32,319 nt of DNA from Anaerolineales bacterium (GCA_020343875.1 CP070811.1:5155981-5188299); one strand, 5' to 3'; counted from the stretch's first letter, positions 6,620 to 15,743 are shown. Notes: generated by a model from the letters alone, not told the origin. Numbers and translations are program-made.

Positions 6620-9313
6620 TTATCCGTGGCGCAATGCCGCATGGGCTGCTGCCAACCGGGCGATGGGCACGCGGAAGGGTGAGCAGCTGACGTAGTCCTG
6701 GTTGATCAGGTGGCAGAACTCGACTGAGTTCGGGTCGCCGCCGTGCTCGCCACAGATGCCGACTTCGAGATCGGGGCGAGTGGCACGTCCCTTCTCGACC
6801 GCCATCTTCATCAACGCCCCCACACCGTCCCGGTCAATGGTCTGGAAGGGGTTCTTGGGCAAGATGCCCTTCTCCACGTAATCCAGCAAGAAACGAGCCT
6901 CGGCATCGTCGCGGGAGTAACCGAAGGTCATCTGAGTCAGGTCGTTGGTGCCGAAAGAGAAGAACTCGGCCACGCTGGCAATCTCGTCGGCGGTAACCGC
7001 TGCCCGTGGGATTTCGATCATAGTGCCAAACTTGTACTCGACCTGCACTCCCTTCTCAGCCATTACCTCCTTGGCCAACCCCACCAACTGGGGCTGGATG
7101 ATCTTAAGTTCGTTGACGTGACCGGTCAACGGGATCATGACCTCCGGCTTCACCACCACGCCTTGTTTGGCCATGTTACAGGCCGCCTCAAAGATGGCCC
7201 GCACCTGCATCTTGACAATGCCCGGCATCACAATGCTCAGCCGGACACCACGCATACCCATCATCGGGTTGCTTTCGTGCATGCTTTCGATGGCCGCCAA
7301 CAAAGTCTCCTGCTCGGCCAGGCCCTCGGTCTCGCCCCTAACCCGCTTCTCGATGACCGCTTCCAGCACATCCCGCTCATTGGGTAGGAACTCATGCAAA
7401 GGTGGGTCAATTAGGCGGATGATGACCGGCAGGCCATCCATCGCCTTGAAGATACCCTCAAAGTCACTCCGCTGGAATGGGAGCAAGTCATTTAGGGCCT
7501 GCTCACGTTCTTCTTCTGTATCGGCCAGGATCATGCGTTGCACGATGGGCAGCCGCTCCTCTTCGAAGAACATATGCTCGGTACGGCACAGGCCTATGCC
7601 CTGAGCGCCGAAGCCCCTCGCCCGGGCAGCGTCGTCGGGGTAATCTGCGTTGGCCCACACTTCCAGGCGGCGAAACTCGTCAGACCAAGACAGGAGGGTG
7701 ATCAGGTCAGTCTGTTCCTCAAACTTGGGATGAACGGTGGAGATCTTTCCCACGAAGGCCTCGCCCGTGGTGCCGTCAATCGAGACCCACTCCCCCTCTT
7801 TCACCACCATGCCGTTGGCGCTCATCTGGCGCCGCTCCAGGTCAAGAGTCACATCGCTGGCACCCACAATGCAAGGCACCCCAAACTGGCGAGCAACCAC
7901 AGCCGCGTGGCTGGTAGCGCCCCCCTCACTGGTGAGAATACCCTTGGCAGCCAGCATACCGTGCACATCGTCGGGCTTGGTGAAGGGGCGGACCATAATC
8001 ACGTCCCTGCCGCTCTTGCCCCATTCCTCGGCCAGGTCGGCGTCAAAGGCTACGACACCGACGGCTGCCCCTGGAGAGGCATTGACTCCCTTGGCCAGTC
8101 GTTTGCCCTCGGCAACAGCCTGGTTCTTGGCTTCCATATCAAACTGTGGGTGAAGCAAAGTGTCCACATCGGAAGGCTTGACACGCAGCACCGCCTCCCG
8201 CCGGCTAATCAGCCCTTCGTTGGCCATGTCCACCGCGATCTTGGTAGCCGACTGGGCGGTACGCTTGCCATCGCGAGTTTGCAGCATCCACAATTTGCCC
8301 CGCTCGATCGTGAACTCCACGTCCTGCATCTCTCGGTAGTGATGTTCCAGCCTATCGCAAATGTCAAGGAATTGGGCATACGCATCCGGTAAATCCTGTT
8401 GCATCACGCCGATTTGCTTGGTGTTTCGAATTCCGGCAACCACGTCCTCGCCCTGGGCATTCAGCAAGTAGTCACCATACATCACCTTCTCACCGGTGGC
8501 AGGGTCGCGGGTAAAGGCCACGCCGGTGCCCGAATCCCAGCCCATATTGCCGAAGACCATAGTCACTATGTTGACGCCAGTGCCCAGGTCGTGGGCGATG
8601 CCAGCCGCGTTGCGATAGTCCACCGCCCGCTTCCCAAACCAGCTCTTGAAGACAGCTTCAGTAGCTAGCTTGAGCTGCTCATAGGGATCCTGGGGGAAAT
8701 CAAAGCCTTTGTGCTCCTTCACAAGCGCCTTGAAGGTCTCGGTCAACTCTTTCCAGTCCTCGGCCGCCAGGTCCGTGTCAGAAGCAACACCCCGCTCATC
8801 CTTCAGCTCATCCAGCGCTTCTTCAAAGGGCTCGTCGGGGATGCCCAGCACTACGCTGCCGAACATCTGCACCAGGCGGCGGTAAGCGTCGTACACAAAG
8901 CGCTCATCGCCGGTCAGCTCAATCATGCCCTTAGCCGTCTCATCATTCAGGCCGATGTTGAGCACAGTGTCCATCATACCTGGCATAGAGAATTTGGCTC
9001 CTGAACGGCAAGAGACTAGCAGCGGATTCTTAGGGTCGCCGAATACTTTGCCTGTCTGCTCTTCGACACGCTTCATGGCATCCAACTCTTGTTCCCACAT
9101 CCCCTGTGGGAATTCCTCGCCCGCTGCCAGGTATGCATTGCAGGCTTGGGTGGTGACCGTGAAGCCAGGCGGCACCGGCACCCCGATGCGCGTCATCTCG
9201 GCCAGGTTGGCGCCCTTACCACCTAACAGCGACCTTACCCCTTCCCACTCGCCGCCGACATACTTCTCGGCTTCGTCTACCTCTTCAAACAGGTAAACCC
9301 ATTTGTTTGACAT
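6620..9313 (-). CDS. ppdK: Pyruvate, phosphate dikinase
   Basis: The 897-residue protein has the usual length and order of bacterial PPDK. The N-terminal ATP-grasp region contains 'LLGGKGANLAEMTRIGVPVPPGF'. The central phosphohistidine domain contains 'SEGGATSHAAVVARQ' with catalytic H469, and the C-terminal PEP/pyruvate TIM barrel contains 'GLCRTEHMFF', 'SFGTNDLTQM' and the acid/base Cys C854 in 'ICGEHGGDP'. It interconverts pyruvate + ATP + Pi with PEP + AMP + PPi in the cytoplasm, serving gluconeogenesis or PPi-linked glycolysis. The start ATG (9311-9313) is preceded by GAGGAGG in the minus-strand sense. No regulatory kinase partner (PDRP) is adjacent. Long open frames on the opposite strand are codon-bias shadows. 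Confidence 0.97.
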   Translation of the reverse strand: MSNKWVYLFEEVDEAEKYVGGEWEGVRSLLGGKGANLAEMTRIGVPVPPGFTVTTQACNAYLAAGEEFPQGMWEQELDAMKRVEEQTGKVFGDPKNPLLVSCRSGAKFSMPGMMDTVLNIGLNDETAKGMIELTGDERFVYDAYRRLVQMFGSVVLGIPDEPFEEALDELKDERGVASDTDLAAEDWKELTETFKALVKEHKGFDFPQDPYEQLKLATEAVFKSWFGKRAVDYRNAAGIAHDLGTGVNIVTMVFGNMGWDSGTGVAFTRDPATGEKVMYGDYLLNAQGEDVVAGIRNTKQIGVMQQDLPDAYAQFLDICDRLEHHYREMQDVEFTIERGKLWMLQTRDGKRTAQSATKIAVDMANEGLISRREAVLRVKPSDVDTLLHPQFDMEAKNQAVAEGKRLAKGVNASPGAAVGVVAFDADLAEEWGKSGRDVIMVRPFTKPDDVHGMLAAKGILTSEGGATSHAAVVARQFGVPCIVGASDVTLDLERRQMSANGMVVKEGEWVSIDGTTGEAFVGKISTVHPKFEEQTDLITLLSWSDEFRRLEVWANADYPDDAARARGFGAQGIGLCRTEHMFFEEERLPIVQRMILADTEEEREQALNDLLPFQRSDFEGIFKAMDGLPVIIRLIDPPLHEFLPNERDVLEAVIEKRVRGETEGLAEQETLLAAIESMHESNPMMGMRGVRLSIVMPGIVKMQVRAIFEAACNMAKQGVVVKPEVMIPLTGHVNELKIIQPQLVGLAKEVMAEKGVQVEYKFGTMIEIPRAAVTADEIASVAEFFSFGTNDLTQMTFGYSRDDAEARFLLDYVEKGILPKNPFQTIDRDGVGALMKMAVEKGRATRPDLEVGICGEHGGDPNSVEFCHLINQDYVSCSPFRVPIARLAAAHAALRHG

Positions 9314-9590
9314 CGAAATTGTCCTCCTCTAAGAACAGATATAAGTGCATCCTTGTGATACCGGTCCATGAGACTGCTGGAGGATTTTAGCGACGTGCTG
9401 CCCTCAAACTCGGAAAACACAGATGCATTGTTTATACACACTGCGCTCTCTGCCCCAGTATTCACCTGCGAAGACCTGGAGAGCAGAGAGCATCTGGCCC
9501 ATTATACAAGCGGTGATTGGTTTTGGCAAAGTTCTGGTCGGGTTTGGGGCGCCGGATCGGGCTCAATCTGGCTTCAAAGGCGAGTGTGTG
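9314..9590. other. Divergent intergenic region between ppdK and the DUF362 gene
   Basis: This is the first part of a 343-bp gap between oppositely transcribed genes. It holds the ppdK ribosome-binding site (GAGGAGG on the minus strand) and AT-richer stretches around 9410-9440. I see no RNA gene, no convincing small ORF and no clear minus-strand promoter. The plus-strand promoter is listed separately. Confidence 0.5.
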
Positions 9591-9619
9591 TTGCAGCCGG
9601 AGCTCAAACTTGGTATAAT
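9591..9619 (+). promoter_or_regulatory. Extended -10 sigma-70-type promoter for the DUF362 gene
   Basis: TTGCAG (9591-9596), 17 nt, then TATAAT (9614-9619). TGG immediately before the -10 gives an extended -10 (TGn). The predicted start is near 9626, about 30 nt before ATG 9657, leaving a short leader with an AGGAAAGG ribosome site. This promoter supports the downstream start over longer upstream frames. Confidence 0.7.
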
Positions 9620-9656
9620 CTATACAATAAAGAGCGTTCAGGAAAGGCAACTGGCT

Positions 9657-10928
9657 ATGAAAGCTCGCTCTGGTGCTGGAAGTCACCCAAGACCTAGCAA
9701 CCCGTCTCTCGTGTCTAGACCTATCTCGCGGCGCCGGTTTCTCCAGACCCTGAGCGCCTTCGCAGTAGGACTGCTGGCTCCAGGTTGCCCACCCGACAAG
9801 CCCCCAGAGACACCAGTGCCCACCTACACGCCCATGCCGACGGGAGCACCTACCTCCACGCCGCCATCGGCCCCAACCGCTACCCCAACCGTCGGGCCAA
9901 CTTCTACACCACCGGCTACCCCAACTCCCGCGCCGACCCCCACACCATCTCCTCAGCCCCTCTCCCGAGTGGCCATCGCGCAGGCCAGCAGCTACGACCG
10001 GCAGCTCGTGCGCCAGCAGGTTGAGGCTTTGCTTGATGGCCTGGGTGGGTTGCAGGATTTGATCGGGCCAGGGGATCGAGTCGCCATCAAACCCAATCTG
10101 ACGGGCGGGACCGGCGTTGCGCCACCGCCAGGTGTACCGGCTATTGAGAGCTACATCACCCATCCTGAGGTAGTTCGTGCGCTGGGTGAGCTGTTGCGTG
10201 ACGCCGGTGCTGGTCAACTTTTCATCGTCGAGGGGGTCTTCGACCCGGATTCATACCCAGTGTGGGGCTACGAGGAAGTGGCAGGACAGCTCGGCGCAAC
10301 ACTGGTCGACCTGAATGCCCCTCACCCTTACGGCGATTTCATCTCCATGCCAGTGGGAGAGGGCTGGTTCGTCTACCAGGCTTACGCCGTAAACCCCATC
10401 CTGAGCGAGATTGACGCGTTCGTCTCCGTGGCCAAGATGAAGTGCCATTGGAGCTGCGGACTCACTCTGTCGCTGAAGAACTTGATCGGTCTGGTGCCGA
10501 CCAATTATTACCGGTGCAGCCCGGATCATGCATATCGCTCTGACCTGCACGGGTGTGATGGTGTGTTTACCACCCGGCTACCACGTGCAGTCATCGATCT
10601 GGCCCGGACACGACCCATTCACTTAGCCTTGATTGATGGCATCAGGACGGTGGAGGCGGGTGAAGGCCCCTGGGTCAATACGACAGCCCCAGTGCAACCT
10701 GGTGTGCTGGTCGCTGGCAAGAACCCAGTGGCAACTGATGCAGTATCCGCAGCCGTTATGGGCTTTGACCCGACCATCAGCTACCCATCAGCGCCATTCC
10801 TGCGCAGCGACAATCACCTCAGCCTGGCGCACGATTTGGGATTGGGTACGCATCGCCTGGAAGAGATTCAAGTCGTTGGCAGCTCGATTGACGAGGTACG
10901 CTATGAGTTCAGGCCATGTTGGGATTGA
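9657..10928 (+). CDS. Tat-exported DUF362 domain lipoprotein
   Basis: The 423-residue protein begins with a twin-arginine signal ('SRRRFLQTLSAFAVGLL') ending in a lipobox-like 'APGC', so it is probably exported folded and lipid-anchored. A roughly 55-residue Pro/Thr-rich linker follows, then a DUF362-type domain: 'VAIKPNLTGG', 'HPEVVRALGELLRDAG', 'FVSVAKMKCHWSCGLTLSLKNLIGLVP', 'LALIDGIRTVEAGEGP', 'NPVATDAVSAAVMGF'. DUF362 proteins have no assigned general reaction; some carry ferredoxin domains, but this one does not. ATG 9657 is supported by the promoter and the AGGAAAGG site. It precedes the aldolase gene by 101 bp in the same direction; no functional link is evident. Confidence 0.85.
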   Translation: MKARSGAGSHPRPSNPSLVSRPISRRRFLQTLSAFAVGLLAPGCPPDKPPETPVPTYTPMPTGAPTSTPPSAPTATPTVGPTSTPPATPTPAPTPTPSPQPLSRVAIAQASSYDRQLVRQQVEALLDGLGGLQDLIGPGDRVAIKPNLTGGTGVAPPPGVPAIESYITHPEVVRALGELLRDAGAGQLFIVEGVFDPDSYPVWGYEEVAGQLGATLVDLNAPHPYGDFISMPVGEGWFVYQAYAVNPILSEIDAFVSVAKMKCHWSCGLTLSLKNLIGLVPTNYYRCSPDHAYRSDLHGCDGVFTTRLPRAVIDLARTRPIHLALIDGIRTVEAGEGPWVNTTAPVQPGVLVAGKNPVATDAVSAAVMGFDPTISYPSAPFLRSDNHLSLAHDLGLGTHRLEEIQVVGSSIDEVRYEFRPCWD

Positions 10929-11029
10929 GATGATCGGGAAAGGGGACCAGTCTCCTAGACCTATTCGCGCCCGCGAGGGCTAACTTTGGCTTTGGCCTCA
11001 ACCTTAAAGCTTTCCAGGAGGAGCAGACT

Positions 11030-11725
11030 GTGTACGGCATAACCGACTTAGAAATCCGGCGCCTTGTCTCAGCCGTCGATTATTCCGAAGCGCTAACCAT
11101 CACTGCCACGGAAGAGGATGTTCGAGCCGCGTGCCAGGCCGCAAAACGGTACGGCCTTAGGGCGGTGGTGGCCTTTCCTCAGTACCTGGGGATTTTGGTG
11201 GACGAACTGAAGGGCTCCGGCGTCCGCGCCCAGATCCCAGTCGGCTTCCCCTGTGGCGGCGTTACGACGCGCATCAAATGCCTGGAGGCGGAAGAAGGGC
11301 TCAAGCGTGGGGCTACCGATCTTGATATGGTGATGAACCTGTCTGCTTTCAAAGGGGGCGACTATGGGCGCGTGTCAAAGGATATAACCCAGGTTATGGC
11401 TGTGGCCAAGCCTTTCAAGGTTCCTTTTAAGGTGATTATTGAGATCGGCGTGTTGACAGACCTGGAAAAGGCCACGGCGGCGAAGCTGGTGGCGGACAGC
11501 GGTGCAGATTTTATCAAAACCTGCACCGGATTCGGGCCCGGCAGGGCCACCGTTCACGATGTTGCCCTGATCAAAGAGACAGTCGGCGATCGCATCGGCA
11601 TCAAAGCCTCGGGGGGTGTTGCCTCAATTGAAGACGGAGTGGCCGTGATGCGGGCAGGTGCTTCGGTAGTCGCCTTGCGCAAGGTCCTGATCAGCCAACT
11701 CGAGAACCTGGGGTGGGTGGCCTAG
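11030..11725 (+). CDS. deoC: Deoxyribose-phosphate aldolase (DeoC/LacD family)
   Basis: The 231-residue TIM-barrel aldolase has the Schiff-base lysine K163 in 'DFIKTCTGFGPG', the second active-site lysine K192 in 'GIKASGG' and D99 in 'DLDMVMNL', matching the DeoC catalytic set. The expected reaction is cleavage of 2-deoxyribose-5-phosphate to glyceraldehyde-3-phosphate and acetaldehyde. The start is GTG 11030 with CAGGAGGAG upstream. The N-terminal 'AVDYSEALTITATEEDV' differs from the usual 'IDHTLLKP' and the phosphate-site 'KPAGG' reads 'KASGG', so a related aldolase substrate is possible. It stands alone, with no other deo genes. Confidence 0.85.
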   Translation: MYGITDLEIRRLVSAVDYSEALTITATEEDVRAACQAAKRYGLRAVVAFPQYLGILVDELKGSGVRAQIPVGFPCGGVTTRIKCLEAEEGLKRGATDLDMVMNLSAFKGGDYGRVSKDITQVMAVAKPFKVPFKVIIEIGVLTDLEKATAAKLVADSGADFIKTCTGFGPGRATVHDVALIKETVGDRIGIKASGGVASIEDGVAVMRAGASVVALRKVLISQLENLGWVA

Positions 11726-11778
11726 GCATTCGTTCATCCACAACTTGACAGCCTTGCCCAAGTTTTGCGGGCTTTAAT

Positions 11779-11804
11779 TGCCAAGTCAGTCTTGACAATT
11801 GGCA
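11779..11804. promoter_or_regulatory. Bulged hairpin downstream of deoC
   Basis: TGCCAA-GTCA (11779-11788) pairs with TGAC-AA-TTGGCA (11793-11804) around a GTCT loop, with a 2-nt bulge. No T-run follows, so it is not a standard terminator. It lies upstream of the helicase gene's likely promoter and could be a binding site or an mRNA end structure. Confidence 0.3.
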
Positions 11805-11842
11805 GGTACCGCCAACTGTTTCCCCTTCCGTTCCCTTTCGTG

Positions 11843-11848
11843 TATAAT
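11843..11848 (+). promoter_or_regulatory. Probable -10 box for the exonuclease/helicase gene
   Basis: A perfect TATAAT stands about 98 bp before the chosen start. The -35 region is poor (TTTCCC-like at 11819). The TTGACA at 11792-11797 is 45 nt away and cannot pair with it. The call rests on the -10 and its intergenic location. Confidence 0.4.
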
Positions 11849-11945
11849 CCGCTCACCGGCCGGCGCCGGGGCGGGTCAGGCCCGGTCGAGGATGCCCTGC
11901 CGGCCCAATTGCCCGCGCCCCAGAAGGGGTAGAAATGGAGTCGTT

Positions 11946-14798
11946 GTGCCACCTACCTACGTCGCCCTAGACCTGGAGACCACTGGGCTTGAGCCAGAGC
12001 GTGACACTATCATCGAAATTGGCGCCGTCAAGTTCCGGGGCGAGGAAGTGTTGGGGACCTTTGAAAGCCTGGTCAATCCCGGCCGCCCCATCCCTTACAA
12101 CATCCAGCACCTGACTGGAATCACCCCCGACGACGTAAAAAACGCCCCTGTCTTGTTCGAGGTTTTGCCAGGTTTGTCCCGATTTGTGGGCCGCCATCCC
12201 ATTGTCGGCCACACTGTCGGGTTCGACCTAAGTTTCTTACGCCGCCACGGCATCTTCCAGGCCTCCCAGGGGATTGACACCTTCGAACTGGCCGGTATCC
12301 TGCTACCCCATGCTGCCCGCTACAGCCTGGGGATACTGGCCGAGACGCTGGGCATTGCCCTGTCAGCCACCCACCGAGCCCTGGACGACGCCCGTGCTAC
12401 TCATGCTCTCTTTATGGCCCTGCTGGATCAGGCCAACCGCCTGGACTTATCAGTCATCCAGGCCATCAACCGCCTGGCGGCCAGATCCGATTGGTCGCTG
12501 CGGCCTGTCTTCGTCGAGCTAGAACGAGCGCGGGCTAGGACTGCCTTCACCGGCAGCCTGGCCCAGCAACTCGCCGCCAAAGGCATACTGACCGACGGCG
12601 GCCATGGCCTTCTGTGGGAAGCAGAGGCGGAAGAACGAGACCGGCTGCGCCCGGCCCCTACCCCCCGAAAGCTCGAAATAGACCGGCTAGCCGAAATGCT
12701 GGAAGGAGAGGGCCTCTTCAACCAACACTTTCAGGGATTCGAGTACCGCCCCGAACAGGTCGAAATGCTACGGCTGGTAGCGCAGGCTCTCAACCAGGGT
12801 GACCACCTGATGGTCGAGGCCGGCACCGGTACCGGCAAATCCATTGCCTACTTGCTGCCAGCAATCCACTGGGCGGTGCAAAACGGTCAGCGCCTGGTCA
12901 TCTCAACCAATACCATCAACCTGCAAGATCAATTACTGACCAAGGATATCCCTGATCTGCAGCGTATCCTGCCCTTTGAGTTTAAGGCAGTCGCACTCAA
13001 AGGCAGGTCCAATTACGTCTGCCCGCACCGCGTCCGCCAGATGGAGCGTCGCTCAGATCTGTCGGAACTGGAGCTACGCGTGCTGGCCAAAGCGCTGGTG
13101 TGGATGCCCAGTACCCTGACCGGCGACAAACAGGAGCTCTTTTTGCCCACTGCCGCCGAGAACGCTGTTTGGGGAGAATTGTGCAGCGACCCAGAGCTCT
13201 GCCCGATCGAGCGTTGCCGCCGTGAGAATTGCTTCTTTTACCGCGCGCGCCAGGCAGCCGAGAGTGCCCATCTTATCGTCGTCAACCATGCTCTGCTATT
13301 GGCCGACATAGCCGTCGAAAATCGGGTGCTGCCAGATTACAGCTATCTCATTGTCGATGAGGCGCATCACCTGGAAGCCAACGTCACCAACCAACTCAGC
13401 TTTCGGACCGATCAGCGTTCTATGGAACGGATGCTGTCGGATCTGAGCCAGACGGTCGGAATACGGCGCTACACCGGCTTCTTCCACACGGTGGGAGTCC
13501 GCTGCCGGGGCACCATCCCCGATGCAGCGCTGTCCGACGTACAGGACCGGATTGCCGCCGGTCACGACGCGGTGGGGCGGAGTATGCGCGCCCTTTACGA
13601 CTTCTTCAACACCCTGACGGCCTTTCTCGAAGACCATGGACCGCGTGGGGGGGGCCAATATGGGCGCCGATTGCGCCTAACATCTGCCGTGCGTCGCCAG
13701 CCAGCCTGGGACCAGGTAGAAATCAGCTGGGACAACCTATCGGCTGGCCTGAAGCAGGTGGGGCAGGCACTGGAAAGGCTGGGGGCATTACTGGAGAGTC
13801 TGGATACCTACGACGTGCCAGACTTCGACGATCTATGGAATGAACTGGTCAGCCACCGAGTGCGGCTGGAGACGCTGCAAGATCAAATGAAGACCATCAT
13901 CGAGCACGACCCAGGCACAGGCCATGCAAGCAGTAATACCATTACCTGGGTCGAAGTCGCCGCCAACACCGACGTGGTCTCCCTACACGCCGCGCCGCTG
14001 CACGTAGGTGAATTGGTGCGGCGGCACCTCTTCGATGCCAAAAAGTCGGTCATTCTTACCTCAGCTACCCTGCGCACCGAGGGAAACTTCGACTACCTGC
14101 GTGAGCGACTGGGGGCATGGGAACTAGACGAGAAGGCCGTCGGCTCTCCGTTCGACTACAAAAGCTCTACCCTGCTCTACCTACCCACCGACATCCCCGA
14201 GCCCAACAGTCCCGGCTATCAGGCCACGGTAGAAAGCGCGTTGGTCGCCTTGATCCAGGCTGCGCGCGGCCGGACGTTGGTTCTGTTCACCTCCTACAGC
14301 CAACTCAAGAACAGCGCCAACGCCATCCGCGAGCGACTGGCTGGCGAGGATATTGTGGTATTCGAGCAGGGAGGCGGCGGCTCGCGTGCCCAACTGCTGG
14401 ATAACTTCAAAACGGCGGAGCGGGGGGTTTTGCTGGGTACCCGCAGTTTTTGGGAAGGGATAGACGTGACCGGTGAGAAATTGAGTTGCGTGGTCATCGC
14501 CCGGCTCCCTTTCGCCGTACCCAACGACCCCATCTTTTCTGCCCGAAGCGAGTCCTACGAAGATGCCTTCAACCAATACTCCATCCCGGAGGCCATTTTG
14601 CGCTTTCGCCAAGGCTTTGGCCGCCTCATCCGCACCCGCACTGACCGGGGCGTCGTGGTTTGTCTAGACCGGCGCATCCTAAGCAAACGCTATGGCCAGG
14701 CTTTTATCGACTCACTGCCCGAATGCACCCCCATGCGTGCTTCCCTGTCTCAGCTGCCCACCGTCGCCGCCCAATGGATCGACGAAGGAAATATTTGA
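11946..14798 (+). CDS. dinG: DinG-type ATP-dependent helicase fused to an N-terminal DEDD 3'-5' exonuclease
   Basis: The 950-residue protein opens with an exonuclease domain: 'YVALDLETTG' (D9, E11), 'VGHTVGFDLSFL', 'HRALDDARATHALF'. The XPD/DinG-like superfamily 2 helicase follows: Walker A 'AGTGTGKS' at 292-299, 'DEAH' at 471-474, 'LGTRSFWEGIDVTGE', and 'QGFGRLIRTRTDRG' (motif VI). Five cysteines between motifs I and II (C359, C413, C419, C424, C429) are placed like the iron-sulfur cluster ligands of DinG. It should unwind DNA or R-loop structures 5'-3' and degrade ends. Start GTG 11946 has GGAG at 11937-11940; a longer frame back to 11799 has low-complexity, non-family sequence. It stands alone between deoC and efp. 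Confidence 0.9.
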   Translation: MPPTYVALDLETTGLEPERDTIIEIGAVKFRGEEVLGTFESLVNPGRPIPYNIQHLTGITPDDVKNAPVLFEVLPGLSRFVGRHPIVGHTVGFDLSFLRRHGIFQASQGIDTFELAGILLPHAARYSLGILAETLGIALSATHRALDDARATHALFMALLDQANRLDLSVIQAINRLAARSDWSLRPVFVELERARARTAFTGSLAQQLAAKGILTDGGHGLLWEAEAEERDRLRPAPTPRKLEIDRLAEMLEGEGLFNQHFQGFEYRPEQVEMLRLVAQALNQGDHLMVEAGTGTGKSIAYLLPAIHWAVQNGQRLVISTNTINLQDQLLTKDIPDLQRILPFEFKAVALKGRSNYVCPHRVRQMERRSDLSELELRVLAKALVWMPSTLTGDKQELFLPTAAENAVWGELCSDPELCPIERCRRENCFFYRARQAAESAHLIVVNHALLLADIAVENRVLPDYSYLIVDEAHHLEANVTNQLSFRTDQRSMERMLSDLSQTVGIRRYTGFFHTVGVRCRGTIPDAALSDVQDRIAAGHDAVGRSMRALYDFFNTLTAFLEDHGPRGGGQYGRRLRLTSAVRRQPAWDQVEISWDNLSAGLKQVGQALERLGALLESLDTYDVPDFDDLWNELVSHRVRLETLQDQMKTIIEHDPGTGHASSNTITWVEVAANTDVVSLHAAPLHVGELVRRHLFDAKKSVILTSATLRTEGNFDYLRERLGAWELDEKAVGSPFDYKSSTLLYLPTDIPEPNSPGYQATVESALVALIQAARGRTLVLFTSYSQLKNSANAIRERLAGEDIVVFEQGGGGSRAQLLDNFKTAERGVLLGTRSFWEGIDVTGEKLSCVVIARLPFAVPNDPIFSARSESYEDAFNQYSIPEAILRFRQGFGRLIRTRTDRGVVVCLDRRILSKRYGQAFIDSLPECTPMRASLSQLPTVAAQWIDEGNI

Positions 14799-14824
14799 CA
14801 GGCCTCAGCTACGGGACGTATAAT
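14795..14824 (+). promoter_or_regulatory. Consensus sigma-70 promoter for efp
   Basis: TTGACA (14795-14800), 18 nt, TATAAT (14819-14824): both hexamers match consensus exactly. The -35 box overlaps the TGA stop of the helicase gene (14796-14798). The predicted start near 14831 gives efp a leader of about 258 nt. That leader has no recognisable riboswitch or small gene. Confidence 0.8.
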
Positions 14825-15088
14825 GTTATTTTGGTTTCAAATACTTATCGTTCCGAGTCTTAGAATGCATCTCTCGGTCAATCTTCATATGAGATTGCGC
14901 CACGGACCCACACTTGTGCGGCACGGCAATCCCAACCTGATACCACAACCTCCTGGGGGCGCGTATTGCTCTATATCGCCCTTCACCTGACTTGTGCCCT
15001 AGCCACGTGGCGCGCGGTGCAGATACCACCGCGGCAGACGGCGCGGGCCTTACCATGCCCTATCACCATTACCAGGAGGAATCCAACC

Positions 15089-15646
15089 ATGATTGACGTA
15101 ACCAACCTCAGAAAAGGCGTTACCTTTGAACTCGACAATGAGCTGTACAAAGTGCTCGACTATCAACACATCAAAGTGGCTCGCGGCGGGGCTACTATCC
15201 GCGTCAAAGTGCGTGACCTACGCAGCGGCGTGACCGTTGAAAAGACATTTAACTCCGGCGACCGGGTGCAAGACATCCGCCTGGATAAGCAGCAGGTCCA
15301 ATACCTCTATTCTGACGGCGACCTGCATCACTTCATGGACACCGAAACTTACGAACAGCCTGTACTCTCGGCCGACACCTTGGGAGATGGCATCGACTAT
15401 CTGTTCGACGGCATGACCCTTATGTTGCTGACCTACGATGGGGAAGCCATTGACGTTGAGCTGCCCGTTACGGTCGAGTTGGAAGTAGTGGAGGCCGAAC
15501 CTGGCTTCGCCGGCGACACAGCTCAAGGCGCGACCAAGGAAGTCACCGTCTCCACCGGCCTCAAGGTGCAAACCCCTCTCTTTGTCCAGGTCGGAGACGT
15601 GATTCGCATCGACACACGTGACGGGAGCTACCTGACTCGAGTGTAA
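15089..15646 (+). CDS. efp: Translation elongation factor P, Arg-type tip
   Basis: The 185-residue protein has the exact EF-P length and three-domain layout: KOW-like N-terminal domain ('NLRKGVTFELDNELYKVLDYQHIK'), OB domain, and C-terminal OB domain ending 'TPLFVQVGDVIRIDTRDGSYLTRV'. EF-P enters stalled ribosomes between the P and E sites and helps form bonds at polyproline. The tip loop reads 'KVARGGATIRVK': R32 stands where E. coli has K34, the residue lysylated by EpmA. This is therefore an arginine-tip EF-P. No EarP, EpmA/B or other modification gene is in the window. ATG 15089 has CAGGAGGAA upstream. The Pro/Thr-rich linker of the DUF362 lipoprotein is one local candidate client. Confidence 0.97.
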   Translation: MIDVTNLRKGVTFELDNELYKVLDYQHIKVARGGATIRVKVRDLRSGVTVEKTFNSGDRVQDIRLDKQQVQYLYSDGDLHHFMDTETYEQPVLSADTLGDGIDYLFDGMTLMLLTYDGEAIDVELPVTVELEVVEAEPGFAGDTAQGATKEVTVSTGLKVQTPLFVQVGDVIRIDTRDGSYLTRV

Positions 15647-15743
15647 TAGAACATAGGGGATAGAATCGGGGTGCTGGGCTGCAAGTTCGTCCTCCTTGCG
15701 TTCAATGCCAAAGAGGATGACTCGGGGTAAAGAGAGTAGATTA

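Noticed and set aside
7538..8392. Long plus-strand open frame opposite ppdK (284 codons)
   Set aside because: It is antisense to conserved PPDK catalytic regions, has no ribosome site or family-like motifs, and arises from codon bias of the real gene.
11742..11780. Rho-independent terminator after deoC
   Set aside because: Only 4-5 bp stems (ACTTG/CAAGT, GCCC/GGGC) can be drawn and no proper T-tract follows.
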